DNA of 64,000 bases, from contig NZ_CP029210.1 of the NCBI RefSeq assembly GCF_003100395.1, forward strand, positions 2,232,001-2,296,000, given 5' to 3'. The notes beneath the pieces are model-generated. The model had not been told where the DNA came from. It made no database searches and saw only the letters and a list, made by a program, of their open reading frames with translations. The position numbers and the translations under genes are program-made. This document shows, piece by piece, positions 45,887 through 55,781 of this stretch (the first letter of the stretch is position 1; each line of letters starts with the position of its first letter). The stretch comes from Aquabacterium olei (lineage in GTDB: Bacteria; Pseudomonadota; Gammaproteobacteria; Burkholderiales; Burkholderiaceae_C).

Positions 45887-47104
45887 GTGCCCCGTTTTCC
45901 TGCTGACCTGCTGTTCTCCGCCGTGCGCGCCCGACCTGCACCTGCCTTGCTGATGAGCCTGGCGCTCACCGCCTGCGGCACACATGCCCCAGCGCCCGAC
46001 GCCATCCCGAGTGCAAGCCCCGCTTCGCAAACGGCCCGGGCGGGCACCGATCACCCCGTCGAGCAGGCCCACACCGCGCCGGCGGCCGCGCCTCAGCCCC
46101 CGGCCCCACCCGCCTCCTTGCCCGACGTACCGCCCAGCGACGCGACGAGTTACGCAGACCGCGCAGACGCTCGCGCCCTCGCCGAGCGCATCGCACAGGA
46201 ACACGGTCTGAACCCGGCATGGACCGCGCGGGCGCTGGCCGGGGCCCGTTACCGGGCCGCCGTGGCCCGCCTGATGATGCCGCCCCCGGCTGGAACGCCG
46301 AAGAACTGGGCCGCCTACCGCAGCCGCTTCGTGGAGCCGATCCGCATCCGCGCCGGCGTCGCCTTCTGGCGCCAGCACGAAGCGACACTGCAGCGTGCCG
46401 AGACCCTGTACGGGGTACCTGCCGAAGTCATCGCGGGTGTGCTGGGCGTCGAAACCATTTATGGCCGACAGACCGGGCAGTTTCGCGTGCTGGACGTGCT
46501 GGCCACCCTCAGCCTCGATTTCCCCAAGGGACGCAGCGATCGCAGCGCCTATTTCCGCAGCGAACTGGCTCAGTTCCTGAAACTCTGCGAGGAACAGGGC
46601 ACCGCACCGGAAACCGTGCTCGGTTCTTATGCCGGTGCGATCGGACTGCCTCAATTCATGCCGGGCTCGATCCGACGGTACGCTGTGGATTTCGATGGGG
46701 ATGGGCGCATCGACCTTTCGCGCAGCCCGGCTGATGCCATCGGCAGTGTGGGCCATTACCTCGCCCGACACGGATGGAAGGCCGGCTGGGCCAGCCATTT
46801 TGATGTGAAGCCCCCCCAAAACCAGGACGCCCTCGGCAAACTGTTGGCACCGGATATCAAGCCGACCTTCTCGGCACGTGAAATGGGTGAACTCGGGGTC
46901 GCGCTGCCACCGGAAGGCCAGGCGCACCCCGGAGCACTGGCCATGGTGCTGCTGCAGAATGGCCGCGACGCCCCCACCCTGGTGGCGGGAACCGACAATT
47001 TCTACGCTGTCACGCGGTACAACCAGTCCAGTTACTACGCCCTGGCGGTCATTCAGCTCGGTCAGGCCGTTCGTCTGGAGACGCAGCGCAGTTCAGGTCG
47101 GTGA
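45887..47104 (+). CDS. mltB: Membrane-bound lytic murein transglycosylase B
   Basis: A 405-residue lipoprotein. The signal ends in a lipobox (LALTACGTH, Cys near 31), followed by a Pro/Ala-rich linker and the MltB catalytic core: FWRQHEATLQRAETLYGV, VIAGVLGVETIYGRQTG (catalytic Glu near 188), and GAIGLPQFMPGSIRRYAVDF. It cleaves the MurNAc-GlcNAc bond of peptidoglycan from the outer membrane. GTG start; the signal peptide begins at once. It lies 41 bp after tgpA but has no clear coupling, so it may be separately transcribed. Confidence 0.93.
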   Translation: MPRFPADLLFSAVRARPAPALLMSLALTACGTHAPAPDAIPSASPASQTARAGTDHPVEQAHTAPAAAPQPPAPPASLPDVPPSDATSYADRADARALAERIAQEHGLNPAWTARALAGARYRAAVARLMMPPPAGTPKNWAAYRSRFVEPIRIRAGVAFWRQHEATLQRAETLYGVPAEVIAGVLGVETIYGRQTGQFRVLDVLATLSLDFPKGRSDRSAYFRSELAQFLKLCEEQGTAPETVLGSYAGAIGLPQFMPGSIRRYAVDFDGDGRIDLSRSPADAIGSVGHYLARHGWKAGWASHFDVKPPQNQDALGKLLAPDIKPTFSAREMGELGVALPPEGQAHPGALAMVLLQNGRDAPTLVAGTDNFYAVTRYNQSSYYALAVIQLGQAVRLETQRSSGR

Positions 47105-47151
47105 AACCCTGAGCAAGCCCGCTGCAGGGCGAGCTTGATCGCGCCGAACAT

Positions 47152-47172
47152 TACCTTCATTTACCGAAGGTA
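47152..47172. promoter_or_regulatory. Inverted repeat upstream of the H-NS-family gene
   Basis: A perfect 7-bp inverted repeat (TACCTTC, 7-nt spacer, GAAGGTA) lies 127 bp upstream of the H-NS-type start, in a relatively AT-rich stretch with 'ataatg' and 'ttatatc' elements. It could be a regulator-binding site or the stem of a terminator for mltB; it has no following T-run, which favours the former. Confidence 0.4.
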
Positions 47173-47298
47173 GGGCAGACGATAATGAGGGTCGCGTTAT
47201 CCTTATATCGTCCGGGTGGTGGTGAGTGGGTAGAATGAACGCCACAAGCGCTCTCCCCGCACCCATCAAAGCGCCCGTCCAAACCAAAGGAATCTCTC

Positions 47299-47631
47299 AT
47301 GAGCACGTACCAAGATCTCGTCGCCAAACGTGATGAACTGACCCGCCAGGCCGCCGAACTGGAAAAGCAACTGCAGGAAGCGCGTCGTGCCGAACGCTCT
47401 GGTGTGATTGCGCAAATCAAGTCGCTGATGGCCGAGCATGAGTTGACGGTGGCCGACCTGGGCGGCAAGACGAGCAAGGCCAATGGCACATCCTCGACGG
47501 CGGGCCGCAAGGTGGCCCCGAAGTACCGCAATGCCAGCACCGGCGAGACCTGGACGGGTCGGGGCCTGCAGCCGAAGTGGATTCAGGCCGCCATTGCCTC
47601 GGGCAAGAAGCTTGAAGATTTCGCGATCTGA
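47299..47631 (+). CDS. H-NS family nucleoid-associated protein
   Basis: A 110-residue protein. The N-terminal coiled-coil dimerisation region (about residues 5-60) is rich in Lys, Glu and Gln (ELTRQAAELEKQLQEAR). The C-terminal DNA-binding segment (about 75-105) carries YRNASTGETWTGRGLQPKW, the H-NS core motif in its betaproteobacterial form. It binds AT-rich DNA in the minor groove, silences transferred genes and compacts the nucleoid. Clear SD AAAGGAA lies 7 nt before the ATG. It is flanked by its own inverted repeat upstream and a strong terminator downstream. Confidence 0.95.
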   Translation: MSTYQDLVAKRDELTRQAAELEKQLQEARRAERSGVIAQIKSLMAEHELTVADLGGKTSKANGTSSTAGRKVAPKYRNASTGETWTGRGLQPKWIQAAIASGKKLEDFAI

Positions 47632-47658
47632 CGCCGCTGGGGCTGCATCGCCTCAATG

Positions 47659-47686
47659 AAAAAGCCGGCCTTCGAGCCGGCTTTTT
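47659..47686. terminator. Strong bidirectional terminator
   Basis: Perfect 11-bp stem AAAAAGCCGGC, loop CTTCGA, GCCGGCTTTTT, between the H-NS-type gene and the convergent M16 peptidase gene. Confidence 0.9.
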
Positions 47687-47707
47687 CGTTCAGAGATACC
47701 CCGGGCG

Positions 47708-50551
47708 TCAGGGCTTCGGGCGAGCGTCCTTGAAATCCCCGGCCCACCCCATCACAAGGTCGGACGGTTTCAAGTAACGCCGCAATGCCGCGTTCACCTG
47801 GTCGAGCGTCAAGGCTTCGAGTTGCGCGTCCACCCGCGCGGCCACGTCAAATCCGCGAGAGAGATACAGGTTGGATGCGAGTGCGGCAGACAGGCGCGCA
47901 TCCTGCGCACGCGCCAGGCGACGGAAATTCAGCAAGCCGCGCTTGCCGGCCTCGAATTCGGCCTGGGTGAAGCCTTGCGCCAGGGCACGCGTCAGTTCCT
48001 CGCGGAAAGCCGCCTCCACCCTGTCGCGATTCTGCGGCGCGAAGATCGCGGCAGCGGTCCATTCCGAATGGCGCTCCAGCGGGTTCCATTGCACCGCGCT
48101 GTAGACGTTGTACGACAGGCCATCCTTTTCGCGGATGCGGTTCCACAGCCGCGAATCGCCACCCGAGCCGAGCAGGTGATTGGCCAGCATGAAGGCCGGG
48201 TAATCGGCATCGGTGTCCTGCAGCGGCACGGGCAGCAGCACGGACATGGCGGCATTCTGCTTGTCGGGCGTGGCAATTTTCAGGTTGGCGGCCGGAAGGG
48301 GCACCAGCGGGTCGGGCACGCGCTCGAACGGCTCTGCGCCGCGCCAATCCCCGAATCCCTCGGAAAGCGCCTGTGACACCGCCTGCGCGTCGAAATCGCC
48401 CACCGCGGCAAATTGCGCGTGGCTGGCTGACACAAAACGCCGATGGAATTCCTGGACACGCTGGAGCGCCAGTTCGCGCCACCAGCTTTCGGTTTCGGCA
48501 AATGTCGGCGCATACCGGACGTCGCCCTTCGGATAGGGGTTGCCATGGCGCGCCAGGGCTTCCTGCAACAGGGCTTCCGGCTCCTTGCGCTGCTCGGCCA
48601 CCGCGGCCAGCGCCTGGCGACGCACCTCTTCCAGCGAAGGCGCAGGCAGGGCCGGGCGACGCAGCGCCTGCGACACCAGCTTCACCAGTTCGGGGAGATG
48701 CTCGCGACGGGTCGACATGCTGACCTGGATCTGCCCGGGGCCAGCCGCAAAACCGACCTCGGCCTGCAGAGCATCGAGCCGATCCTGGAACTGCTGTCGG
48801 CTCAGTTCGGCGGTGCCCTTGTCGAGCAAGGCGGCCAGCGCCTCGGGTGTGACATCCCAGTCGCGCAGCGTGTCGGCCGTACCGAAGCGCAGCGTCAGGT
48901 TGGCCTTGACGGCCTGTCCCCGGGTCGACTTGGGCAGCAGCGCCACATTCATGCCGGAGGGCAGCGTGGACCGCTGCGTGCGGGCATCGATGTTGGCGGG
49001 GCTGGCGTCGAAGGCTTCCGCCTGGGCCTCGGCCACCTGCGGCTTGAAGCTGCGCAACTCGCGCGCCACATCGACCGCCACAGGCTGAGGCGCCCGCTCG
49101 GGCGAGGCCGTCGGGTGGTATTCGCCCAGCGTCCGGTTGGACGTCAGGAAGACGCTGCGCGCCACACGTTGCACGTCGTCCAGCGAGATCGCCTTCACCC
49201 GGTCACGCGTGAGGAAGAACAGCCGCCAGTCGCCCTGGGCCACCGCCTCGGACAGGGCCACACCGACGTGCTGGGGATCGGAGAAGCCGGCATCCCAGGC
49301 CTTGAGCCACTTGGCGCGGGCGCGGGCCAGCTCTTCCGCGGTGACGGGCTGCGAACGGAAGGACTCGACCGCCTGCGTGAGCGCGGTGCGCGCGGCGGCG
49401 ACGTCCTGCTCGGGGCCCAGTTGCGCGCCCAGCAGCATGAAGCCGGGGTCCTTCAGTCCTTCGGAGAAGGCGAACACCCCGGCCGCCAGCTGTTGCTCGG
49501 TCAGGGCGCGGTGCAGTCGGCCGGAAGGGGTGTCACCCAGGATGATGGACAGCAACTCGATGGCCGCATAGTCGGCATGCGCGCCCGGCATGACGTGGTA
49601 GCCCGCGTACACCAGCGGCACACCGCCGACGCGCCGCAGCGTCACGGCACGTTCGCCATCCTGTACCGGATCCAGCGTGTAGTCGGTGGACAGCGTGCGC
49701 GTGGGCTTCGGGATGCGGCCGAATGACGCCTGCACCCAACCCAGCACCTTGGCCGGATCGAACTTGCCCGAGATGATGAGCGTGGCGTTGTCCGGCTGGT
49801 AGTGGCGCCGGTAGAACGCCTGCAGCTGGCCGATGTCGACGCCCTCGACGTCGGTGCGGGCGCCGATGGTGGATTTGCCGTAGTTGTGCCACTGGTACAT
49901 GGTGGCCAGCGTCTTCTCGAACAGGATGCGGCTGGGGTTGTTCTCCCCCATCTCCATCTCGTTGCGCACCACCGTCATCTCGCTGTCGAGGTCCTTGCGC
50001 GCGATGAAGCTGTTGACCATCGCATCGGCCTGCCAGTCGAGGTACCAGCGCAGGTTGTCGTCGTTCGCCGAGAAGCTGGCGAAGTAGTTGGTGCGATCGA
50101 ACCAGGTGCTGCCGTTGGCTCGGAAGCCCCGCTTGTTGAACTCGCTCCAGACCTGGGGATGCCGCGGCGTGCCCTTGAACAGCATGTGCTCGAGCAGGTG
50201 CGCCATGCCGGTTTCGCCGTAGTTCTCGTGGCGCGATCCAACCCGGTACGTCATGTTGACCGTGGTGGTGGGTTTGGACGCGTCTGCAATCAGCAGCACC
50301 TGCAGGCCGTTGGCCAGGCGATAGGCCGAGATGCCCTCCACCTGGGCTTCGAGCACCGGTGCCGAGGTCCGGGACGCCGTGGCACGCGCCGGTGCCGCCC
50401 GCACGTCGACCGGCTGCAGTGCACTCAGCGCCAGGCAGGCGGCCATGGCCACGGCAGTCAGGCTGCGACGGCATGGCGCCGACGGGGGGGCGGGCTGCCG
50501 GGCAGCCGAACCGGCAGTGGAGGCAGGCAGAAGGCGATCAGAAAGCAACAT
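47708..50551 (-). CDS. Secreted M16-family zinc metallopeptidase (two-domain, insulinase-like)
   Basis: A 947-residue protein. A long N-terminal signal region (SLTAVAMAACLALSAL, ending near VRAAPA) precedes the inverted zinc motif HLLEH near 116 (HLLEHMLFKGTPRHP) with the downstream Glu region (LDSEMTVVRNEMEMGENN). The C-terminal half, beginning near 500, repeats the M16 fold without a zinc site. Tandem M16 periplasmic peptidases degrade small proteins and signal fragments. The long Ala-rich N-terminus is typical of exported betaproteobacterial M16 peptidases. It is divergent from the HlyD-type adaptor gene; the promoter region between them is 165 bp with no clear site. Confidence 0.93.
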   Translation of the reverse strand: MLLSDRLLPASTAGSAARQPAPPSAPCRRSLTAVAMAACLALSALQPVDVRAAPARATASRTSAPVLEAQVEGISAYRLANGLQVLLIADASKPTTTVNMTYRVGSRHENYGETGMAHLLEHMLFKGTPRHPQVWSEFNKRGFRANGSTWFDRTNYFASFSANDDNLRWYLDWQADAMVNSFIARKDLDSEMTVVRNEMEMGENNPSRILFEKTLATMYQWHNYGKSTIGARTDVEGVDIGQLQAFYRRHYQPDNATLIISGKFDPAKVLGWVQASFGRIPKPTRTLSTDYTLDPVQDGERAVTLRRVGGVPLVYAGYHVMPGAHADYAAIELLSIILGDTPSGRLHRALTEQQLAAGVFAFSEGLKDPGFMLLGAQLGPEQDVAAARTALTQAVESFRSQPVTAEELARARAKWLKAWDAGFSDPQHVGVALSEAVAQGDWRLFFLTRDRVKAISLDDVQRVARSVFLTSNRTLGEYHPTASPERAPQPVAVDVARELRSFKPQVAEAQAEAFDASPANIDARTQRSTLPSGMNVALLPKSTRGQAVKANLTLRFGTADTLRDWDVTPEALAALLDKGTAELSRQQFQDRLDALQAEVGFAAGPGQIQVSMSTRREHLPELVKLVSQALRRPALPAPSLEEVRRQALAAVAEQRKEPEALLQEALARHGNPYPKGDVRYAPTFAETESWWRELALQRVQEFHRRFVSASHAQFAAVGDFDAQAVSQALSEGFGDWRGAEPFERVPDPLVPLPAANLKIATPDKQNAAMSVLLPVPLQDTDADYPAFMLANHLLGSGGDSRLWNRIREKDGLSYNVYSAVQWNPLERHSEWTAAAIFAPQNRDRVEAAFREELTRALAQGFTQAEFEAGKRGLLNFRRLARAQDARLSAALASNLYLSRGFDVAARVDAQLEALTLDQVNAALRRYLKPSDLVMGWAGDFKDARPKP

Positions 50552-50716
50552 CGTGTCAACGCAACGCGTCTGGCCGACCAGAGGCCATCGTCAGTGAGTA
50601 TCGCGGATGGGCCAAAGGTTCCCCCGGACGGGGTCGGGCAACCTTGCGTGGTGTCATGGGCAAGGACGCACGACCGTGCTAAAAAACGGGACAAACCCTC
50701 ATCCCGCCAGAACACC

Positions 50717-51844
50717 ATGAGCAGTCCGCAGCCCCCTCGCTCCCGCCTTCGCATTCTTGCCTTGGGCGCTGCCGCCGCAGTGGTGGTGGGGGGCTTTGTA
50801 GCCTGGCAGGGGCTGCAACCCGAGCCGCTGCCTGCCGGCATCGCGAGCGGCAACGGCCGGCTCGAGGGCACGGAGATCGACGTGGCTGCCCGCACAGGGG
50901 GCCGCGTGAAGGCGGTGCTGGTGCAGGAAGGTGACGACGTGGAAGCCGGCCAGGCGGTGGCCGAGATGGACACCGACACGCTGCAGGCCGATCTGCGCCG
51001 CGCTCAGGCCCAACTGGCCCAAAGCCGACAGGCCGCGGAAACCGCAGAGGCCTTGCAGGCGCAGCGTCAGCAGGCGATTGCCACGGCAGAAGCCGTGGTG
51101 GGGCAACGTCAGGCCGAGGTGTCGCTGGCGGCGCGACAGCTGGAGCGCGCGCGCGAACTGGTGGCCAAGGGCTTTCTGCCGCCGCAGCAACTGGACCAGG
51201 CCCAGGCCGCGCACGAAGGCGCAAGGGCCGCACTGGGTGCGGCGCGCTCACAGGTGGCCGAAGCCCGCGCGGCGCTGACCACGCTGCGCTCTCAGCGAGC
51301 CGAGGCCGGCTCGGCCATCGAGGCCGCCCAGGCTGCCGAGGCCCGCGTGCAGGCCGATCTGGCCGACACGGTGTTGCGGGCCCCGCGCGGGGGCCGCGTA
51401 CAGGTCAAGGCTGCGCAACCGGGCGAGGTGCTGGGCGGCGGTGCGCGGGTGCTGTCGCTGGTCGACCTCAGCGACGTCTACATGACCTTTTTCCTGCCCG
51501 AGGCCGCAGCAGGCCGCCTGGCCCTGGGCGCCGAAGCCCGGCTGGTGCTCGACGCCGCGCCGCAATATGTGATCCCCGCGTCGGTGTCGTACGTGGCCAG
51601 CGTCGCGCAGTTCACGCCCAAGACGGTCGAGACGCACGACGAGCGCCAGAAGCTGGTCTTCAAGGTGCGCGCCCGCATCGACCCGGCGCTGTTGGCGCGC
51701 TACCGCAACCAGGTGAAGACCGGCATGCCCGGCATGGCCTATGTGCGGGTGGACAGTCAGACGCCCTGGCCGGCCCGATTGGCGGTGGCCCTGCCGCCCG
51801 AGCGCGCCCCGGCCCTGCCCGCATCATCGGCCAGCCAGCCCTGA
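50717..51844 (+). CDS. HlyD/YhiI-type periplasmic adaptor of an ABC export complex
   Basis: A 375-residue adaptor. A membrane span lies at about residues 12-32 (LRILALGAAAAVVVGGFVAW). Lipoyl halves (GGRVKAVLVQEGDDVEAGQ and GGRVQVKAAQPGEVLGGG) flank a long coiled coil, followed by the beta-barrel segment DVYMTFFLPEAAAGRLALG. This is the arrangement of YhiI/YbhG-type adaptors that work with RbbA-like ABC proteins. The gene is the first of four co-directional genes, followed 9 bp later by the ABC protein. Substrates of these systems are poorly defined. Confidence 0.9.
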   Translation: MSSPQPPRSRLRILALGAAAAVVVGGFVAWQGLQPEPLPAGIASGNGRLEGTEIDVAARTGGRVKAVLVQEGDDVEAGQAVAEMDTDTLQADLRRAQAQLAQSRQAAETAEALQAQRQQAIATAEAVVGQRQAEVSLAARQLERARELVAKGFLPPQQLDQAQAAHEGARAALGAARSQVAEARAALTTLRSQRAEAGSAIEAAQAAEARVQADLADTVLRAPRGGRVQVKAAQPGEVLGGGARVLSLVDLSDVYMTFFLPEAAAGRLALGAEARLVLDAAPQYVIPASVSYVASVAQFTPKTVETHDERQKLVFKVRARIDPALLARYRNQVKTGMPGMAYVRVDSQTPWPARLAVALPPERAPALPASSASQP

Positions 51845-51853
51845 GGCCACACC

Positions 51854-54640
51854 GTGACCCGCATGCACGACGACGTGGTCGCGCGCTTCGAGCAGGTCGG
51901 CTACCGCCACGGCAAGACGGTCGCGCTGAACGACATCAACCTGGCGCTGCCCGGTGGCCGCACGGTGGCCCTGATCGGCCCGGACGGCGTGGGCAAGTCC
52001 ACCCTGCTGGCCTTGCTGGCCGGCGCGCGGCGCATTCAGCAGGGGCGCGTGACGGTGCTGGGCGGCGACATGGCGAGCGCGCGCGTGCGCCGCAGCCGCT
52101 GTCCGCAGATCGCCTACATGCCGCAGGGACTGGGTCGCAACCTCTACCCCACCCTGTCGGTGCAGGAGAACGTCGACTTCTTCGGTCGGCTCTTCGGGCA
52201 TGGCGCGCAGGAGCGCCAACGTCGCATCGCCGAGCTGCTGGCCGCCACCGGGCTGGCGCCCTTTGCCGACCGGCCGGCCGGCAAGCTCTCGGGCGGGATG
52301 AAGCAGAAGCTGGGGCTGTGCTGCGCCCTCATCCACGACCCGGATCTGCTGGTGCTCGATGAGCCCACCACGGGCGTGGACCCGCTGTCGCGCCGGCAGT
52401 TCTGGGAGCTGATCGACCACATCCGCAGCCGGCGGCCGGGCATGAGCGTGATCGTGGCCACGGCCTACATGGAAGAAGCCGAGCGCTTCGACCACCTCGT
52501 GGCCATGGACGCCGGGCTCGTGCTCGCCGAGGGCACCCCGGCGGAGATCCTGGCCCGCACGGGCACCACCGGGCTCGAGCAGGCCTTCCTGGCCCTGCTG
52601 CCCGACGCCCGGCGCGGTGACCATCGCGCCCTCACGGTGCCACCGCTGCGCGGCGACCACCGCGACATCGCGATCGAAGCGGACAACCTGACCTGCCGCT
52701 TCGGCGATTTCACGGCGGTCGACCGCGTGAGCTTCCGCATCCGGCAGGGCGAAATCTTCGGCTTCCTGGGCTCGAACGGTTGCGGCAAGAGCACCACGAT
52801 GAAGATGCTCACCGGCCTGCTGCCCGCCACCGAGGGGCGCGCGGCGCTGTTCGGCCGCCCGGTGAACGCCAACGACCTGAACGTGCGTCGGCGCGTGGGC
52901 TACATGTCGCAGGGCTTCTCGCTGTACGGCGAGCTGACGGTGCGCCAGAACCTCGATCTGCACGCACGGCTCTTCCATGTGCCGGCCGACGCCCGCGAAG
53001 CGCGGATCGACGAGATGCTGACGCGCTTCGGCCTGCACGACGTGGCCGATGCCCTGCCCGCTGCGCTGCCCCTGGGTGGGCGACAGCGGCTGTCGCTGGC
53101 GGTGGCGGTGGTGCACAAGCCCGACATGCTCATCCTGGACGAGCCGACCTCGGGCGTGGACCCGGTGGCGCGCGATGCGTTCTGGGCGCTGATGGTCGAG
53201 CTCTCGCGTCGGGATGGCGTGACGCTGTTCATCTCCACGCATTTCATGAACGAGGCGCAGCGGTGCGACCGCATCTCGCTGATGCACGCCGGGCGGGTGC
53301 TGGCCAGCGGCACGCCGGATGAGCTGACCGCCAGCAAAGGGCGCGACAGGCTGGAAGACGCCTTCATCGACTACCTGCTGGAGGCGCAGGGCGGTGCGGA
53401 CACGGCGGACGCGCCACCTCCTGCAACCGCTGCGTCCGCGACGCCCGCGGCACCCGCGTCAGAAGCGCCCGCGGCAGAACTGCCAGCCCGGCCACCGGCG
53501 CCCGCCCCCCGCACCCGCGGCTGGAGCCTGGCTCGCATGATGAGCTTCGCCCACCGCGAATCACTCGAACTGCGCCGCGACCCCATCCGCCTCACGCTGG
53601 CCCTGCTGGGCACCGTGCTGCTGATGATCATCATGGGCTACGGCATCAGCATGGACGTGCAAGACCTGCGCTACGCCGTGCTCGACCGCGACCAGACCCC
53701 GGCCAGCCGCGACTACACGCTGAACTTTTCGGGCTCGCCGTGGTTCATCGAGCAGCCCCCGCTGCAGAACGACGCCGACCTCGACCGCCGCCTGCGCAAC
53801 GGCGAGATCAGCGTGGCCCTCGAGATCCCGCCCGGTTTTGCACGCGATGTCTCACGCGGCCGCCCCGTGGCCATCGGCGTGTGGATCGACGGCGCCATGC
53901 CGCAGCGCGCCGAGACCATCTCCGGCTATGTGCAGGGGCTGCACACGGGCTACCTCGCTGAACAGGCCCGGCTGCGCGGCATGGACACCACGCCGGCCGC
54001 GCAGGTCGAGGTGCGCTACCGCTACAACCCCGAGGTGCGCAGCATCGTCGCCATGGTGCCCGCCGTGATCCCGATCCTGCTGATCTTCATCCCCGCCATG
54101 CTGGCGGCACTGGCCGTGGTGCGCGAAAAGGAGATGGGCTCCATCGTCAACCTCTACGTCACCCCGGCCACCCGGCTGGAGTTCCTGCTCGGCAAGCAGC
54201 TGCCCTACATCGCCACGGGCATGGTCAACTTCCTGCTGATGACGGCCCTGGCCGTGACGGTGTTCGGCGTGCCGTTCAAGGGCAGCTTCCTTGCACTCAC
54301 GCTCGCCGCCCTGCTCTACGTCACCGCGGCCACCGGGCTGGGGCTGTTCATGTCCTCGTTCACGGGCAGCCAGATCGCCGCCATCTTCGGCACCTCGCTG
54401 GCCACCATGCTGCCCGCCGTGCAGTTCTCCGGCCTGATCAACCCGGTGTCCTCGCTGGAGGGGCTCGCCTGGTGGATCGGCCACAGCTACCCCACCGGTC
54501 CCTTCCTCACCATCAGCCGCGGCACCTACAGCAAGGCGCTCGGTCTGGTCGACCTGTGGCCGTCCTTCCTGCCCTTGCTGGCCATCATCCCGCTGCTCAC
54601 GGTCGCCACCGTGATGCTGCTCAAGAAGCAGGACACATGA
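51854..54640 (+). CDS. RbbA-type ABC transporter: two ATPase domains fused to an ABC-2 permease
   Basis: A 928-residue fusion. The first ATPase shows Walker [10 protein letters not shown] near 45, signature LSGGMKQKL and Walker [14 protein letters not shown]. The second shows Walker [15 protein letters not shown] near 310, a divergent signature ([12 protein letters not shown] in place of LSGGQ, as seen in RbbA/YhiH proteins) and Walker [14 protein letters not shown]. After a proline-rich linker (about 515-560), a C-terminal ABC-2 permease (about 570-925) has six predicted helices. The permease encoded next supplies the second membrane half. The start is GTG with GAGG at the right distance. 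Ribosome-associated activity reported for E. coli RbbA does not settle the transport function. Confidence 0.92.
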   Translation: MTRMHDDVVARFEQVGYRHGKTVALNDINLALPGGRTVALIGPDGVGKSTLLALLAGARRIQQGRVTVLGGDMASARVRRSRCPQIAYMPQGLGRNLYPTLSVQENVDFFGRLFGHGAQERQRRIAELLAATGLAPFADRPAGKLSGGMKQKLGLCCALIHDPDLLVLDEPTTGVDPLSRRQFWELIDHIRSRRPGMSVIVATAYMEEAERFDHLVAMDAGLVLAEGTPAEILARTGTTGLEQAFLALLPDARRGDHRALTVPPLRGDHRDIAIEADNLTCRFGDFTAVDRVSFRIRQGEIFGFLGSNGCGKSTTMKMLTGLLPATEGRAALFGRPVNANDLNVRRRVGYMSQGFSLYGELTVRQNLDLHARLFHVPADAREARIDEMLTRFGLHDVADALPAALPLGGRQRLSLAVAVVHKPDMLILDEPTSGVDPVARDAFWALMVELSRRDGVTLFISTHFMNEAQRCDRISLMHAGRVLASGTPDELTASKGRDRLEDAFIDYLLEAQGGADTADAPPPATAASATPAAPASEAPAAELPARPPAPAPRTRGWSLARMMSFAHRESLELRRDPIRLTLALLGTVLLMIIMGYGISMDVQDLRYAVLDRDQTPASRDYTLNFSGSPWFIEQPPLQNDADLDRRLRNGEISVALEIPPGFARDVSRGRPVAIGVWIDGAMPQRAETISGYVQGLHTGYLAEQARLRGMDTTPAAQVEVRYRYNPEVRSIVAMVPAVIPILLIFIPAMLAALAVVREKEMGSIVNLYVTPATRLEFLLGKQLPYIATGMVNFLLMTALAVTVFGVPFKGSFLALTLAALLYVTAATGLGLFMSSFTGSQIAAIFGTSLATMLPAVQFSGLINPVSSLEGLAWWIGHSYPTGPFLTISRGTYSKALGLVDLWPSFLPLLAIIPLLTVATVMLLKKQDT

Positions 54641-55764
54641 GCAGCCTCGTCCACATCTGGCAACTGGGGCTGAAGGAACTGCGCAGCCTGTGGCGCGAGC
54701 GCCTGCTGCTGGCCTTCGTGCTGTGGGCCTTCACCGGCGCCATCTACACCGCCGCCAAAGGCGCCCCGGACCGCCTGCACCGCGCGCCGCTGGCCGTGGT
54801 CGATGAAGACCGCACCCCGCTGTCCGGCCGCATCACCGAGGCCTTCTACCCGCCCACCTTCATGCCGCCCGCGCACATCGACCTGCGCGAGATGGATGCC
54901 GGCATGGACGCCGGCCGCTACACCTTCGTGCTCAACATCCCGCCCGGCTTTCAGCGCGACGTGCTGGCCGGCCGCAGCCCCGCCATCCAGCTCAATGTGG
55001 ACGCCACACAGATGAGCCAGGCCTTTGTCGGCGCGGGCTACATCCAGAGCATCGCGCTGGGCGAGGTCAACGAATACCTGCAGCGCGAACGCACCCAGTC
55101 CGTGCCCCCGGTGGACCTGGCGATGCGGGTGCGCTTCAACCCGTCGATGAACGACAGCTGGTTCATGGGCGTGATGGAGCTGATGAGCAACGTCACCATG
55201 CTCTCCATCATCCTGACCGGTGCCGCGCTGATCCGCGAGCGCGAGCACGGCACGATCGAACACCTGCTGGTGCTGCCGCTGCGCCCGATCGAGATCATGC
55301 TGGCCAAGGTCTGGTCCATGGCGCTCGTGGTGCTGGTGGCCACGGCCGCGTCCTTGTACGTGATCGTGCAGGGCGCCCTCGGCATGCCGATCTCGGGCTC
55401 GGTGCCGCTGTTCCTGGTGGGCTGCGCGCTGCACCTGTTTGCCACCACGTCCATGGGCATCTACCTGGGCACGGTGGCCCGTTCGATGCCGCAGCTGGGC
55501 CTGTTGATGATCCTGGTGCTGCTGCCGCTGCAGATGCTGTCCGGCGGCCAGACGCCACGCGAGAACATGCCCGACATCGTGGCCAACATCATGCTCGCCG
55601 CCCCCACCACCCACTTCGTGAGCCTGGCGCAAGCCATTCTGTACCGCGGTGCAGGCGTCACCATCGTCTGGCCGCAGCTGGCCGCCATCGCCGCCATCGG
55701 CACCGTGTTCTTCGCTGGCGCCCTGTGGCGCTTCCGCGCGGCCGTCAGCCGCATGCAGACCTGA
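54637..55764 (+). CDS. ABC-2 type permease (YhhJ-like)
   Basis: A 375-residue membrane protein. The first helix lies near residues 22-42, a large periplasmic domain covers about 45-175, and five helices occupy the C-terminal half, including [20 protein letters not shown] (the coupling-helix consensus of ABC-2 permeases). It overlaps the RbbA-type gene by four bases (ATGA), so the subunits are likely made stoichiometrically. With the adaptor and the fused ATPase/permease it forms a tripartite exporter. Substrate unknown. Confidence 0.92.
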   Translation: MSSLVHIWQLGLKELRSLWRERLLLAFVLWAFTGAIYTAAKGAPDRLHRAPLAVVDEDRTPLSGRITEAFYPPTFMPPAHIDLREMDAGMDAGRYTFVLNIPPGFQRDVLAGRSPAIQLNVDATQMSQAFVGAGYIQSIALGEVNEYLQRERTQSVPPVDLAMRVRFNPSMNDSWFMGVMELMSNVTMLSIILTGAALIREREHGTIEHLLVLPLRPIEIMLAKVWSMALVVLVATAASLYVIVQGALGMPISGSVPLFLVGCALHLFATTSMGIYLGTVARSMPQLGLLMILVLLPLQMLSGGQTPRENMPDIVANIMLAAPTTHFVSLAQAILYRGAGVTIVWPQLAAIAAIGTVFFAGALWRFRAAVSRMQT

Positions 55765-55781
55765 ACCTCGCGCAGACCCTC

